In this document: positions 44,514 through 53,364 of the stretch, one piece after another | How the letters are laid out: every line of letters starts with the position of its first letter | Numbering within the stretch: position 1 is the stretch's first letter | Origin: Methylorubrum populi | Lineage (GTDB): Bacteria; Pseudomonadota; Alphaproteobacteria; Rhizobiales; Beijerinckiaceae | Assembly: GCA_020741775.1 (NCBI GenBank) | Contig: DYYG01000010.1 | Span: 91,266-155,265, forward strand | Length of the DNA stretch: 64,000 nt | Reading direction: 5' to 3' | The notes under the pieces: generated by a model | Seen by the model: only the letters and a program-made list of their open reading frames with translations | What the model was told of the DNA's origin: nothing | Database searches by the model: none | Position numbers and translations under genes: made by a program

Positions 44514-45374
44514 CTAGAACAGGCCGCCCTGCATGCGGCCGATGCCCTGCTTCGCCACCGTGTTGCTGGGGTCGAGGCGCGCGGCCTGCTGGTAGCTCTC
44601 GCTCGCTTCCTTGCGGCGGTTCGCCTTCTCGTAGGCGAGGCCTCGATAGGCCCAGGACGAGGCGTCCTTCGAATTGACGTTGAGCGCCGCGTTGAAATCC
44701 TCGATCGCCTTGTCGTACTGGCCCATCGAGATCAGGCTCTGGCCGCGAGCGGCATAGGGGGCGGCGACGAAGGGGTTGCGGTCGATGGCGGCGGCGAAGT
44801 CGCCGACCGCTTCCGGGTTGTGCCCCTGCTTCTGCCGCACGAGGCCGCGGGCGTGATAGGCCTCGGCCGATTCGGGGGCGAGGCGGATCGCGACGTTGAG
44901 ATCGTTGAGCGCCCCGTCGAGATCACCCTGAGCGCGCTCCAGATTCGCCCGGCCGATATAGGCCGCCGAGAAGTTCGGATCGCTGGAGATCGCCTTGGAG
45001 AAATCCTGCATCGCCGCGTCGTTGCGGCCGGTCTGGCGATAGGCGAGCGCGCGGTTGTTGTAGGCCGAGGCCGAGCCCGGATCGAGCTGGATCGCCTTCG
45101 AGAAATCGCCGATCGCCTCACCGAACTGTCCCGACCGGGCATAGGCCGCGCCGCGGGTGTTGTAGGCGCCCGCATCCGAGGGATTGCGGGAGATCACGTC
45201 GCTGAGAGAAGCGATGTTGACGTTGGTCGCGCCCGTGGCATCGGCCTCCAGCACCGCGAACTGGCGCGGTGCGGTGGCGCTGCCATAGGTTTCGCAGCCA
45301 CCCAGCGCCGCGGCCGTCAGCGCGACGGCACCGATCAGCCTCGCCTTGCGTCCCTGCAGCGTCATCCCGGTCAT
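44514..45374 (-). CDS. TPR-repeat lipoprotein
   Basis: 286 residues. A signal peptide ends in a lipobox ALGGC near residue 27, so the protein should be anchored to a membrane by a lipid-modified Cys. From about residue 60 to the end there are six or seven tetratricopeptide repeats (AYNTRGAAYARSGQFGEAIG, AYNNRALAYRQTGRNDAAMQ, AYHARGLVRQKQGHNPEAVG). TPR lipoproteins often scaffold envelope complexes, sometimes of the BamD or pilus type; the partner here is unknown. Start chosen for the GGAGAGAG ribosome site. Confidence 0.85.
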   Translation of the reverse strand: MTGMTLQGRKARLIGAVALTAAALGGCETYGSATAPRQFAVLEADATGATNVNIASLSDVISRNPSDAGAYNTRGAAYARSGQFGEAIGDFSKAIQLDPGSASAYNNRALAYRQTGRNDAAMQDFSKAISSDPNFSAAYIGRANLERAQGDLDGALNDLNVAIRLAPESAEAYHARGLVRQKQGHNPEAVGDFAAAIDRNPFVAAPYAARGQSLISMGQYDKAIEDFNAALNVNSKDASSWAYRGLAYEKANRRKEASESYQQAARLDPSNTVAKQGIGRMQGGLF

Positions 45375-45794
45375 CCCCACTCTCTCCCCGCACCCGCTTC
45401 CCAGGATCTCCGTCAGCCGCCCCACCGGGCCGGGATCCTTGCTGTCGCGGGCACGCTGCCGCATCACGGTGAATGGGCGCTTAAGTATCCCGCACGAAAC
45501 TTCCGATTGCCGGGAGCCCTGCCTCCGGCCGGAACGGCGCGGCGACAGGTTCGTGAGGAACACTCGGCAATGCGCCGTGAAACCCCCGGTCGCCGACGAG
45601 ACCCGCCAGGGACAGGCCGAACTGAGGGAAGTCGCACGGCGCTTGCGCGCACGCCCCGTGCTTTCCGCTCAAACGGGGGGATGTGGCGAAGGTGTGGCCC
45701 GCCTCTTCACGGGTTCGTCGGGAGGCCTGAACCGTGTTCGACTGTGGTTTGCTGTTGCAGCGAAGCGACAAACCGGATGGTCAAGCTTTCGCTT
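45375..45794. other. 420-base gap downstream of purK
   Basis: Between the purK stop and the TPR lipoprotein start, both leftward. I see no supported gene or repeat; it probably contains the TPR promoter. Confidence 0.3.
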
Positions 45795-46907
45795 TCAATC
45801 GAGACGCTTCAGCCGGGTGACATGCCCCATCTTGCGGCCCGGCCGGGCCTCGGCCTTGCCGTAGAGATGAAGATGCGCACCGGGCTCCGCCAGCAGGGCG
45901 GGCCAAGCGTCGGCCTGGGCGCCGATGAGGTTCTCCATCTCCACCGCCATGCCGCCGGTGCGGGAGGTGTCGCCGAGGGGCCAGCCGCAGACCGCGCGCA
46001 CGGCTTGGGCGAATTGCGAGGTGAGCGCCCCCTCGATGGTCCAGTGACCGGAATTGTGGACCCGCGGCGCGATCTCGTTGACGACGAGGCGGGCGGCTCC
46101 CTCCGGCCCCGCGATCTCGAACAGCTCGACCGCGAACACGCCGACGTAATCGAGCGCCTCGGCGATGGCGCGGGCGATGGCCACGGCCGCATCGCCGGTC
46201 GTCCGGGTCAGGCCGGGGGCCGGGACGCGGGTGACGGCGAGGATGTGGTCGCGATGCTCGTTGGCGCAGGGATCGTAGGCGGCGAAGGCTCCATCCGGCC
46301 CCCGGGCGGCGACCACCGAGATCTCGCGCTCGAACGGGACGAAGCCTTCCAGGATGCAGGGGGCGCCCTTGAACTCGGCGAGCACCGTGGCGGGGTCGTC
46401 GCCCTCGCGGATCATCCGCTGGCCCTTGCCGTCATAGCCGAAGCGCCGGGTCTTGAGCACGGCGGGCCGGCCGAGGGCGGCGAGTGCCGCCTCCAGATCC
46501 GCGACCGAATCGACCGCCCGGTACGGCGCCGTCGGGATGCCGAGGCCGTTCACGAAGTCCTTTTCCGCCAGCCGGTCCTGGGTGGTGAGCAGCGCGGTGG
46601 CGCTCGGGCGCAGGGTCGCGTGCTCGGCCAGCACCGCGGCGGTGGCGTGGGGGATGTTCTCGAACTCGTAGGTGACGACGTCGCAGGCCTCGGCGAAGGC
46701 GGCGAGCGCGGCCGCGTCGTCGTAGGGCGCCAGGGTATGGGCCTGCGCCACGTCGAAGGCCGGACTGTCGGCATCCGGGGCGAAGACATGGACCCGCAGG
46801 CCGTAATTGGCCGCCGCCAGGGCGATCATGCGGCCGAGCTGGCCGCCACCGACGATGCCGAGGGTGGCACCGGGCCCGATCCGCGACGAGGAGGAGGAAG
46901 AAACCAT
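45795..46907 (-). CDS. purK: 5-(carboxyamino)imidazole ribonucleotide synthase
   Basis: 370 residues, ATP-grasp fold. With ATP and bicarbonate it makes N5-CAIR from AIR in purine synthesis. Seen are LGIVGGGQLGRMIALAAANY, DVVTYEFENIPHATAAVLAE, GRPAVLKTRRFGYDGKGQRM and FAVELFEIAGPEGAARLVVN, with NEIAPRVHNSGHWTIEGALT. It follows purE by 17 bases on the same strand. The MVSSSSSSR start is used because the NAD-like loop follows at once. Confidence 0.95.
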   Translation of the reverse strand: MVSSSSSSRIGPGATLGIVGGGQLGRMIALAAANYGLRVHVFAPDADSPAFDVAQAHTLAPYDDAAALAAFAEACDVVTYEFENIPHATAAVLAEHATLRPSATALLTTQDRLAEKDFVNGLGIPTAPYRAVDSVADLEAALAALGRPAVLKTRRFGYDGKGQRMIREGDDPATVLAEFKGAPCILEGFVPFEREISVVAARGPDGAFAAYDPCANEHRDHILAVTRVPAPGLTRTTGDAAVAIARAIAEALDYVGVFAVELFEIAGPEGAARLVVNEIAPRVHNSGHWTIEGALTSQFAQAVRAVCGWPLGDTSRTGGMAVEMENLIGAQADAWPALLAEPGAHLHLYGKAEARPGRKMGHVTRLKRLD

Positions 46908-46924
46908 AGCGTGTCGTGCCGTCG

Positions 46925-47449
46925 TCAAGCCTTGGGCGAATCGTGAGAGGTGTCGGGCCGCTCGGCGACGGAGGCGGATTGGCGGGCACGCCACGCATCG
47001 AGGCGCCCGGCCAGATCCGTATCGCTGAGCGCCAGGACGGCGGCCGCCAGGAGAGCGGCGTTGACCGCCCCGGCCCTGCCGATCGCCAGCGTGCCGACAG
47101 GGATGCCGGCGGGCATCTGGACGATGGAGAGCAGGCTGTCCTGCCCCGACAAAGCCTTCGACTCGACCGGCACGCCGAAAACCGGCAGCGGGGTCATGGC
47201 GGCGGCCATGCCCGGCAGATGCGCTGCCCCGCCCGCGCCGGCGATCACCACCTTGAAGCCCGCCTCCCGCGCGCCCTTGGCGAAGGCGACGAGCCGGTCC
47301 GGCGTGCGGTGAGCCGAGACGATGCGCGCATCGTAGGGGATGCCGAGCGCATCCAGCGTCTCGGCGGCGTGGCGCATGGTCGCCCAGTCCGACTGGCTTC
47401 CCATGATGATCGCGACCGGGGGCGATCCCGTCATCGTCGTCTGGCCCAT
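46925..47449 (-). CDS. purE: N5-CAIR mutase
   Basis: 174 residues. It moves the carboxyl group of N5-CAIR to give CAIR, the step after PurK. Class I PurE motifs are clear: [45 protein letters not shown] and [21 protein letters not shown] Ser/Pro-rich tail extends beyond the usual C-terminus. purE-purK form a two-gene unit. Confidence 0.96.
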   Translation of the reverse strand: MGQTTMTGSPPVAIIMGSQSDWATMRHAAETLDALGIPYDARIVSAHRTPDRLVAFAKGAREAGFKVVIAGAGGAAHLPGMAAAMTPLPVFGVPVESKALSGQDSLLSIVQMPAGIPVGTLAIGRAGAVNAALLAAAVLALSDTDLAGRLDAWRARQSASVAERPDTSHDSPKA

Positions 47450-47650
47450 TCAAAAGAGCCGGGCCCGAGCCCGGAAAGCAGGCCGAATAACAGGGGGGGC
47501 CGCGCCCCGGCAAGCGGGGGGCCCCGCGGGCAAAGCCATCGCGGCAAAAGCGCCTCCGATTCCCGCCGTTTCGCCGGGAGCCGAAACGCCATCGCCGCGT
47601 TGTGCAGGAAACGGCTCTCCGGCCGGCCCCCTTACCTCAGCGAGCACACC

Positions 47651-47827
47651 ATGTCCTCCGCGGACCAGATCACGCGCGCCCGCACTGCCACCCACATCGA
47701 CATCCACGACAGCAGCAGCCGCAAACACTGGGCCGACCAGCTCCAGGTCTCGGACGAACGCCTGCGCAAGGCGGTCCGGATGGTCGGCACCCGCGTGTCC
47801 AGCGTCTCGGCCTATCTCGCCAAGTAG
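47651..47827 (+). CDS. DUF3606 family small protein
   Basis: 58 residues: a polar start, HIDIHDSSSRKHWADQLQVS, then DERLRKAVRMVGTRVSSVSA. The pattern ID.x.D...x.WA..L.VS...L..AV..VG matches the DUF3606 fold, small helical proteins often several per alphaproteobacterial genome. Function unknown, cytoplasmic. The ATG is preceded only by a weak GCGAG ribosome site. Confidence 0.7.
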   Translation: MSSADQITRARTATHIDIHDSSSRKHWADQLQVSDERLRKAVRMVGTRVSSVSAYLAK

Positions 47828-47921
47828 CGACCCACCCGAGCGGGTCAGCCGAGCTCGTCGCTCGGGCACCGTTCAGTCGAACAGACGGCACCGGGCGGGC
47901 TCAACCGCTCCGGCGCCGGCC

Positions 47922-48182
47922 TCAGGCGATGATGTCAGGTGTGATCTGGTCTTCCAGATGGCCGATGCGGTCGCGCAGGATCAGCTTGCGCTTCTTGAGT
48001 CGCTGGAGCTGGAGCTGGTCGACGGCGACGCTGAGCTTCAGCGCCTCGATGGCCTCGTCGAGATCCCGGTGCTCCTCGCGAAGCCGACTGAGTTCTCCTG
48101 CCGGATCCTCAGCCGCGTCGTTGGCAACCTCATCCGCCATCATCGCTCGAAACACATCACCGGCCTTGACCGGCGCGACCAT
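47922..48182 (-). CDS. DUF465 (YdcH) family protein
   Basis: 86 residues. The last 55 are the DUF465 helical hairpin: LREEHRDLDEAIEALKLSV and LQRLKKRKLILRDRIGHLED. YdcH-like proteins are short, coiled-coil-like and of unknown role. The N-terminal 30 residues are extra, and a later start at MMADEV is possible. A second DUF465 gene of opposite orientation lies about 210 bases away. Confidence 0.8.
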   Translation of the reverse strand: MVAPVKAGDVFRAMMADEVANDAAEDPAGELSRLREEHRDLDEAIEALKLSVAVDQLQLQRLKKRKLILRDRIGHLEDQITPDIIA

Positions 48183-48393
48183 GCGCCAAGCTCATCGCCG
48201 GAGCAAGGCGCGTGGCCGCATTCTCCCGCCCTGTTCCATGCCCGGCGGAGCGAAGTTAAGCTTTCTCCCAGCACCGCGAAATTTGAAATGACCTTGTTAT
48301 CGAGGCGTCCATTTTGCCGTCGAAGGGCTTAGACAGCGGCGTCATCCTGTGTCAGTCTGGTCGAGTCGGAAACGATGACAGGAGCGACACCTC

Positions 48394-48570
48394 ATGTCCT
48401 TGCAGACGCATTTGAGCCAGCTTGCCGCCAAGCACGACGCCCTGGAGCGGGAGCTTCACGACGCGATGCAATCCCCGTCCAGTGACGACCTCCGCATCGC
48501 CGAACTCAAGCGTAAGAAACTGCACCTCAAGGACGAGATCGAACGCCTCCGCGAGGAGACCCTCCACTAG
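48394..48570 (+). CDS. DUF465 (YdcH) family protein, second copy
   Basis: 58 residues: MSLQTHLSQLAAKHDALERE, then DLRIAELKRKKLHLKDEIER. It matches the DUF465 helical hairpin (L..L...H..L...I......D...I..LKK.KL.LKD.I..L). AGGAG precedes the ATG. It is divergent from the first DUF465 gene with about 210 bases between them, suggesting an old duplication or shared control. Confidence 0.8.
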   Translation: MSLQTHLSQLAAKHDALERELHDAMQSPSSDDLRIAELKRKKLHLKDEIERLREETLH

Positions 48571-48777
48571 CGGCGGCCCCGGCCGGCGCCGCTTCTCGGG
48601 AGAGGCCGCCGGCTTTCCCCTCTTCTCCCGATCGTACCGATGCGTTGCCGCCGCCTGGGACACCAGCGCGGCGGTTTTGTTTCCTCCGGGGCAGCCGGTC
48701 CGCGCGCACGGGCCGGGAAATCACGCTATCGTCTTCGCGAACAGGCCGGGGCAACCGGCCGAGCGAGGAAGCGCCCG

Positions 48778-50703
48778 ATGTCCGCCCAAGCCCTTTCCCC
48801 AGGCGGCTACGCCGCCATCCATGCCGCCTCCCTCGCCGACAGGGACGGCTTCTGGCTGGCGGCGGCGCAGGCCCTCGACTGGGATGCGACCCCGACCCGC
48901 GCCTTCGACCCGGATCAGGGCGTCTATGGCCGCTGGTTTCCCGATGCGCGGCTGAACGTCTGCCGCAATGCCGTCGACCGGCACGCCGACGGCGCTCGCG
49001 CCGACCAGGCCGCGATCATCCACGATTCACCCGTCACGGGCACGAAGCGCACCATCACCTACCGTGCCCTGCGCGACGAGGTGGCGGTGCTCGCCGGCCT
49101 CCTGGCCGATCTCGGCGTCGGCCGGGGCGACCGGGTCGTGATCTATATGCCGATGGTGCCGGAGGCCCTGTTCGGGATGCTGGCCTGCGCGCGGATCGGC
49201 GCGATCCATTCGGTGGTGTTCGGGGGCTTTGCCGCCAACGAACTCGCCGCCCGCATCGAGGATGCGGCGCCCAAGGTGATCCTCGCCGCCTCCTGCGGCA
49301 TCGAACCCACCCGCGTCGTCGCCTACAAGCCGCTGCTCGACGCGGCCATCGCCCGCTCGAGCCACAAGCCGGAGGCCTGCCTGATCCTGCAGCGGCCCCA
49401 GGCCGAAGCCGGCCTCGTCGAGGGCCGTGACCGGGATTGGGCGGAAACCGTGGAGCGGACCCGCAAGGCGGGGCGCCGGGCCGAGCCCGTCCCGGTGGCG
49501 GCGACCGACCCGCTCTACATCCTCTACACCTCCGGCACGACCGGGCGGCCCAAGGGCGTGGTGCGCGACAGCGGCGGCTACTGCGTCGCCCTCACATGGT
49601 CGATGGCCAACCTCTACGACGTGAAGCCCGGCGAGGTGTATTTCTGCGCCTCCGACATCGGCTGGGTCGTCGGCCATTCCTACATCGTCTACGCGCCGCT
49701 GCTGCACGGCTGCACCACGGTGCTCTACGAGGGCAAGCCGGTGGGCACGCCCGATGCCGGTGCCCTCTGGCGCGTCGCCGCCGAGCATGGCGCCGCGACG
49801 CTCTTCACCGCCCCCACAGCCCTGCGCGCCATCAAGAAGGAAGATCCGCGGGGCGAAAAGATCGGCGGCTACGACCTGTCGCGGTTCCGCGCCCTGTTCC
49901 TGGCCGGCGAGCGGGCCGACCCGGATTCGGTGGCCTGGGCCGAGCGGGCCCTCGACCGTCCGGTGATCGACCATTGGTGGCAGACCGAGACCGGCTGGGC
50001 CATCGCCGGCAACCCCCTCGGCATCGAGCGGCTGCTGGTGAAATATGGCTCCACCGCCAAGCCGATGCCGGGCTACGACCTCCACGTCCTCGACGAGGCC
50101 GGCAAGCCGGTGCCCCCCGGCACGATGGGCACCATCGCTCTGAAGCTCCCCCTGCCCCCCGGCTGCCTGCCGACCCTCTGGGGCTCGGAGGAGCGCTTCC
50201 GCCAGAGCTATCTCACGACCTTCCCGGGCTTCTACGACACCTCGGATGCCGGCGTGGTGGATGAGGACGGCTACGTCACGGTGCTGGGCCGCACCGACGA
50301 CATCATCAACGTCGCGGGCCATCGCCTCTCCACCGGGGGCATGGAAGCGGTGCTCGCCGCCCACCCGGATGTCGCCGAATGCGCGGTGATCGGCATCCGC
50401 GACGCGCTCAAGGGCGAGGCGCCCTGCGGCTTCGTGGTGCTGAAATCCGGTGTCGCCAAGGATGCGGAGACGGTCGAGCGCGAGCTGGTCGCCCGGGTCC
50501 GCGACGAGATCGGCCCCGTCGCCGCCTTCAAGCTGGCGCTCACCGTGGGCCGCCTGCCGAAGACGCGCTCGGGCAAGATCCTGCGCGGCACGATGAAGCG
50601 CATCGCCGACGGCCAGGATTTCGCGATGCCGCCCACCATCGAGGATCCGGCAGCCCTGGACGAGATCGGCGAGAGCCTGAAGGCACGGGGCATCGGCGGC
50701 TGA
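48778..50703 (+). CDS. prpE: Propionyl-CoA synthetase (acyl-CoA synthetase)
   Basis: 641 residues of the ANL superfamily. It activates propionate (possibly acetate or similar acids) to the CoA thioester with ATP. Core motif ILYTSGTTGRPKGVVRDSGG, WQTETGWAIAGNPLG, GRTDDIINVAGHRLSTGGME and the catalytic Lys region KTRSGKILRGTMKRIADG are visible; RSGKILRGTMK fits PrpE better than Acs. Propionate handling fits a methylotroph with the ethylmalonyl-CoA route, but that link is inference. Confidence 0.88.
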   Translation: MSAQALSPGGYAAIHAASLADRDGFWLAAAQALDWDATPTRAFDPDQGVYGRWFPDARLNVCRNAVDRHADGARADQAAIIHDSPVTGTKRTITYRALRDEVAVLAGLLADLGVGRGDRVVIYMPMVPEALFGMLACARIGAIHSVVFGGFAANELAARIEDAAPKVILAASCGIEPTRVVAYKPLLDAAIARSSHKPEACLILQRPQAEAGLVEGRDRDWAETVERTRKAGRRAEPVPVAATDPLYILYTSGTTGRPKGVVRDSGGYCVALTWSMANLYDVKPGEVYFCASDIGWVVGHSYIVYAPLLHGCTTVLYEGKPVGTPDAGALWRVAAEHGAATLFTAPTALRAIKKEDPRGEKIGGYDLSRFRALFLAGERADPDSVAWAERALDRPVIDHWWQTETGWAIAGNPLGIERLLVKYGSTAKPMPGYDLHVLDEAGKPVPPGTMGTIALKLPLPPGCLPTLWGSEERFRQSYLTTFPGFYDTSDAGVVDEDGYVTVLGRTDDIINVAGHRLSTGGMEAVLAAHPDVAECAVIGIRDALKGEAPCGFVVLKSGVAKDAETVERELVARVRDEIGPVAAFKLALTVGRLPKTRSGKILRGTMKRIADGQDFAMPPTIEDPAALDEIGESLKARGIGG

Positions 50704-50713
50704 CAGTCAGGTT

Positions 50714-50820
50714 TCGAAAGGATGCGTCCTTTCGCAGGTCCAGGGCAGAGCCCTGGCGAAGGGAGATCGGGGCGCGGCCCCGATGCCCCGCCGCAGGGGA
50801 TGATCCCTTTGGAATCCCGA
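50714..50820. repeat. Composite triple-hairpin intergenic element
   Basis: Three perfect hairpins in a row: CGAAAGGA-TGCG-TCCTTTCG at 50715, CCAGGGC-AGA-GCCCTGG at 50740 and ATCGGGGC-GCG-GCCCCGAT at 50766, then a weaker GGGATGATCCC. It fills the gap between convergent prpE and the ceramidase-like gene. The style resembles dispersed mosaic repeats of Methylobacterium chromosomes; only one copy is in this window. Confidence 0.65.
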
Positions 50821-50832
50821 GCCTGCGTGGCG

Positions 50833-51492
50833 TCAGGCTTCGAACTCGGCCGCCGCGACGAGCAGGCGGTAGAGCACGACGGCGTTCAGCACGTGCCAGA
50901 GGAAATGCGTGCCGAGCGGCAGGCTTCCGCAGCTGGCGACATCGACCGTGCGGAAGGCGAGCGACACGAGAAAGATCCCGGCGGTGACCAGCACCGAGCG
51001 GGCGGTGCCGGGGGCACGCGGCAGCAAGGCGAGGCCGACGCCGAGAAGGGCGAGGATCGCCGGCACATAATCGATCGAGCCGTTGGTGAGCCCCGCGACG
51101 GAGCGTCCGCTTAACGCATCGAGAGCCGGCGTCAGCCCGAGATTGAAGGCGGCGAAGGCCAGCGTGACGGCGGTCGCCACCAGGGGGCCGAGACCGAAGA
51201 AGCGGATCATGGTGAGGGCGAAGTAGCCATAGATGAACACCGCGATCGGAATCACGTCGGCGAGCATCGACCAGCGGTTGGCGAGGGTGTGAAACAGGAA
51301 TGAGCCGAGCCCGACCACGAACACCACGGCAGCCAGCGCCAGCACCGGCCCGTCGCCACGGGCACGCCGGACCGCGAGCCCGGCGGCCAGCAGGAAGGCG
51401 GCATTCGTCAGCGCATTGACCGGCTCGGCCCAGAAGCCGGCATCGGTGCGCTCGCAATAGGCCCGCACCGGCTCGAACCAGGACGCGTCCAT
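50833..51492 (-). CDS. Ceramidase-like (CREST) integral membrane protein
   Basis: 219 residues with about seven membrane helices. The CREST/alkaline ceramidase hydrolase pattern is visible: an acidic/His motif GSFLFHTLANRWSMLADVIP near residue 60 and THFLWHVLNAVVLYRL near the C-terminus, which together give the Ser, Asp and three His of the zinc site. The family cleaves amide bonds of ceramide or acts on related lipids; the substrate here is unknown. MDASWFEPVRAYCE start has GAGGAGAG upstream. Confidence 0.75.
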   Translation of the reverse strand: MDASWFEPVRAYCERTDAGFWAEPVNALTNAAFLLAAGLAVRRARGDGPVLALAAVVFVVGLGSFLFHTLANRWSMLADVIPIAVFIYGYFALTMIRFFGLGPLVATAVTLAFAAFNLGLTPALDALSGRSVAGLTNGSIDYVPAILALLGVGLALLPRAPGTARSVLVTAGIFLVSLAFRTVDVASCGSLPLGTHFLWHVLNAVVLYRLLVAAAEFEA

Positions 51493-51577
51493 GGGTGATC
51501 TCTCCTCGCGCCCGCCTTGCCAGGGCCGCGCGAAGGCCCGATGACGAAGGCCCCTTCCGGCCGAGCCCCACGCCCCC

Positions 51578-52372
51578 ATGCGGATCACCACCTGGAACGT
51601 CAACTCGATCAAGCAGCGGGTCGGCCACCTGCTGGGCTTCCTCGACGAGGCCAAGCCCGATGTGGTCTGCCTGCAGGAGCTGAAATGCCAGGACGAATCC
51701 TTCCCCCGCGCCGAGATCGAGGCGGCGGGCTACGCCGTCGAGACGCTGGGTCAGAAGGCCTATAACGGCGTCGCCCTGCTGGTGCGGACGCCGCTTCAGT
51801 ACACGGAATTGCTGCGCGGCCTGCCCGGCGACGCCGAGGACGAGCAAGCGCGCTACATCGAGGAGCTGGTGCAGGGCGAGGGCGTGGCGCCGGTGCGGAT
51901 CGCCTCGATCTACCTGCCGAACGGCAACCCGGCGCCGGGGCCGAAATACAGCTACAAGCTCGCCTTCATGGCCCGCCTGCGGACCCATGCCCGGAGGCTG
52001 ATGGCCGACGAGAAGCCCCTCGTGCTCGCGGGTGACTTCAACGTGATCCCCGAACCCGAGGATGCCGCCGACCCGTCGGCCTGGACCCAGGACGCCCTGT
52101 TCCTGCCCGATACCCGCCGCGCCTTCCGCGCGCTCCTGGCGGAAGGCTTCACCGACGGCCTGCGCGCCTGCGATCCGAGCGCGGGCCTCTACACATTCTG
52201 GGACTATCAGGCCGGCTGCTGGCCGCGAAACCAAGGCATCCGCATCGATCACCTGCTGCTCTCACCCCAGGCCGCCGACCGCCTCGTCTCGGCCTCGGTG
52301 CAGCGCCACCTGCGCGGGCTGGAGAAGCCGTCGGACCATGTGCCGGTGACGGTGGAGTTGAGCGACGGGTGA
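51578..52372 (+). CDS. xthA: Exodeoxyribonuclease III (AP endonuclease)
   Basis: 264 residues. It cuts at abasic sites and degrades DNA from 3' ends in base excision repair. Motifs of the exonuclease III/AP endonuclease family: ITTWNVNSIKQR, VVCLQELKCQDE (metal Glu), LVLAGDFNVIPEPEDA, IRIDHLLLS and SDHVPVTVEL. Divergent from the ceramidase-like gene by about 85 bases. Confidence 0.95.
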   Translation: MRITTWNVNSIKQRVGHLLGFLDEAKPDVVCLQELKCQDESFPRAEIEAAGYAVETLGQKAYNGVALLVRTPLQYTELLRGLPGDAEDEQARYIEELVQGEGVAPVRIASIYLPNGNPAPGPKYSYKLAFMARLRTHARRLMADEKPLVLAGDFNVIPEPEDAADPSAWTQDALFLPDTRRAFRALLAEGFTDGLRACDPSAGLYTFWDYQAGCWPRNQGIRIDHLLLSPQAADRLVSASVQRHLRGLEKPSDHVPVTVELSDG

Positions 52373-52476
52373 GCGGCTGTCAGCCCCTCCCCCGCCCCAG
52401 TCGAGCTTGCCCAATTCGGGCAAGCCTTTGCTGGTGCTGGCCGGATTTGAGATCTGTTGAGGGAGAGTTCTGAAAG

Positions 52477-53364
52477 CTACCGCCGCCGACGGGTCGAACC
52501 CGTCGACAGCGACTGCGCTTGTGCCATCGCGTCGGCCCGGTCGGCCTCGCTCGCCGAGGCCCAGGCCTTGTCGTAGAGATCGACGATCCAAGTGTCCGCC
52601 GCCCCTTGGGCGCTCGTGCGGGCGATGGCGAGCCAGGTCAGGCCCTTGACCATCTGGCGCTGGACGCCGGTGCCGTTGACGAGCATATCGCCGAGCAGCG
52701 CCTGGGCCGGGCGATGCCCCTTCTCGGCGGCGAGGTTGAACCAGCGCGCGGCCTTACGCGGATCCTGCTCGACACCGGTGCCGTCGAGATAGAGCCGGGC
52801 GAGATTGTACTGCGCGTTGGGGTCGCCGAAATACGACGCGGCGTAGTTGAACATGTCGTAGGCACGCTCGGGGTTCGGGCGCACATAGGTGCCCTTGATC
52901 CCCTCCAGGAAATAGGTGCCGAGCGCGTTGAAGGCGCTCGCCACCACGCCCGAATTCGGCGTGTCCGGCGAATCGTCGGTGTTGTCGTCGGCGATGCGCG
53001 AGAAATATTCGAACGCTTTCAGGTCGTCGTGGGGTACGCCGTCGCCGTCCGCATACATGCGGCCGAGCTTCCACAGCGCCAGGGTCTGGCCCTGGTCGGC
53101 GGCGTATTCCAGCGCCCGCACGGCGCCCTGCTTGTCGCCGGCGTTGTAGTCGCGCACGCCCGAGCGCAGGGCGTCGCGGCCCGAGCGATAGCCCTTCTCG
53201 GGCACGGGCGTGCGTGCGGCCGCATCGAGGGCGGTGCCGGGATCGACGGCGGCGACCATCAGCGCGAAGCCGAGGAAGCCGGCGAGGAGCCCTGTACGGA
53301 GCCGACCCGGATCGGCCCCGGCCGGCCACGTGGGCCGGAGGGGGACAGTCCTAGACATCGGCAT
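52477..53364 (-). CDS. exoR: ExoR-like Sel1-repeat periplasmic regulator
   Basis: 295 residues. An N-terminal hydrophobic segment (LLAGFLGFALMVAAVDPGTA) should act as a signal peptide. The rest carries Sel1/TPR-like repeats: ALEYAADQGQTLALWKLGRM, YADGDGVPHDDLKAFEYFSR, MFNYAASYFGDPNAQYNLAR and LARLYLDGTGVEQDPRKAAR. This agrees with rhizobial ExoR, which binds the sensor kinase ChvG/ExoS in the periplasm and represses succinoglycan production. It overlaps the end of ilvD by 14 bases. ExoR identity is from remembered family similarity. Confidence 0.72.
   Translation of the reverse strand: MPMSRTVPLRPTWPAGADPGRLRTGLLAGFLGFALMVAAVDPGTALDAAARTPVPEKGYRSGRDALRSGVRDYNAGDKQGAVRALEYAADQGQTLALWKLGRMYADGDGVPHDDLKAFEYFSRIADDNTDDSPDTPNSGVVASAFNALGTYFLEGIKGTYVRPNPERAYDMFNYAASYFGDPNAQYNLARLYLDGTGVEQDPRKAARWFNLAAEKGHRPAQALLGDMLVNGTGVQRQMVKGLTWLAIARTSAQGAADTWIVDLYDKAWASASEADRADAMAQAQSLSTGSTRRRR

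Noticed and set aside
44313..46946. 877-codon rightward frame
   Set aside because: Covers purK and the TPR lipoprotein in antisense; both are certain genes.
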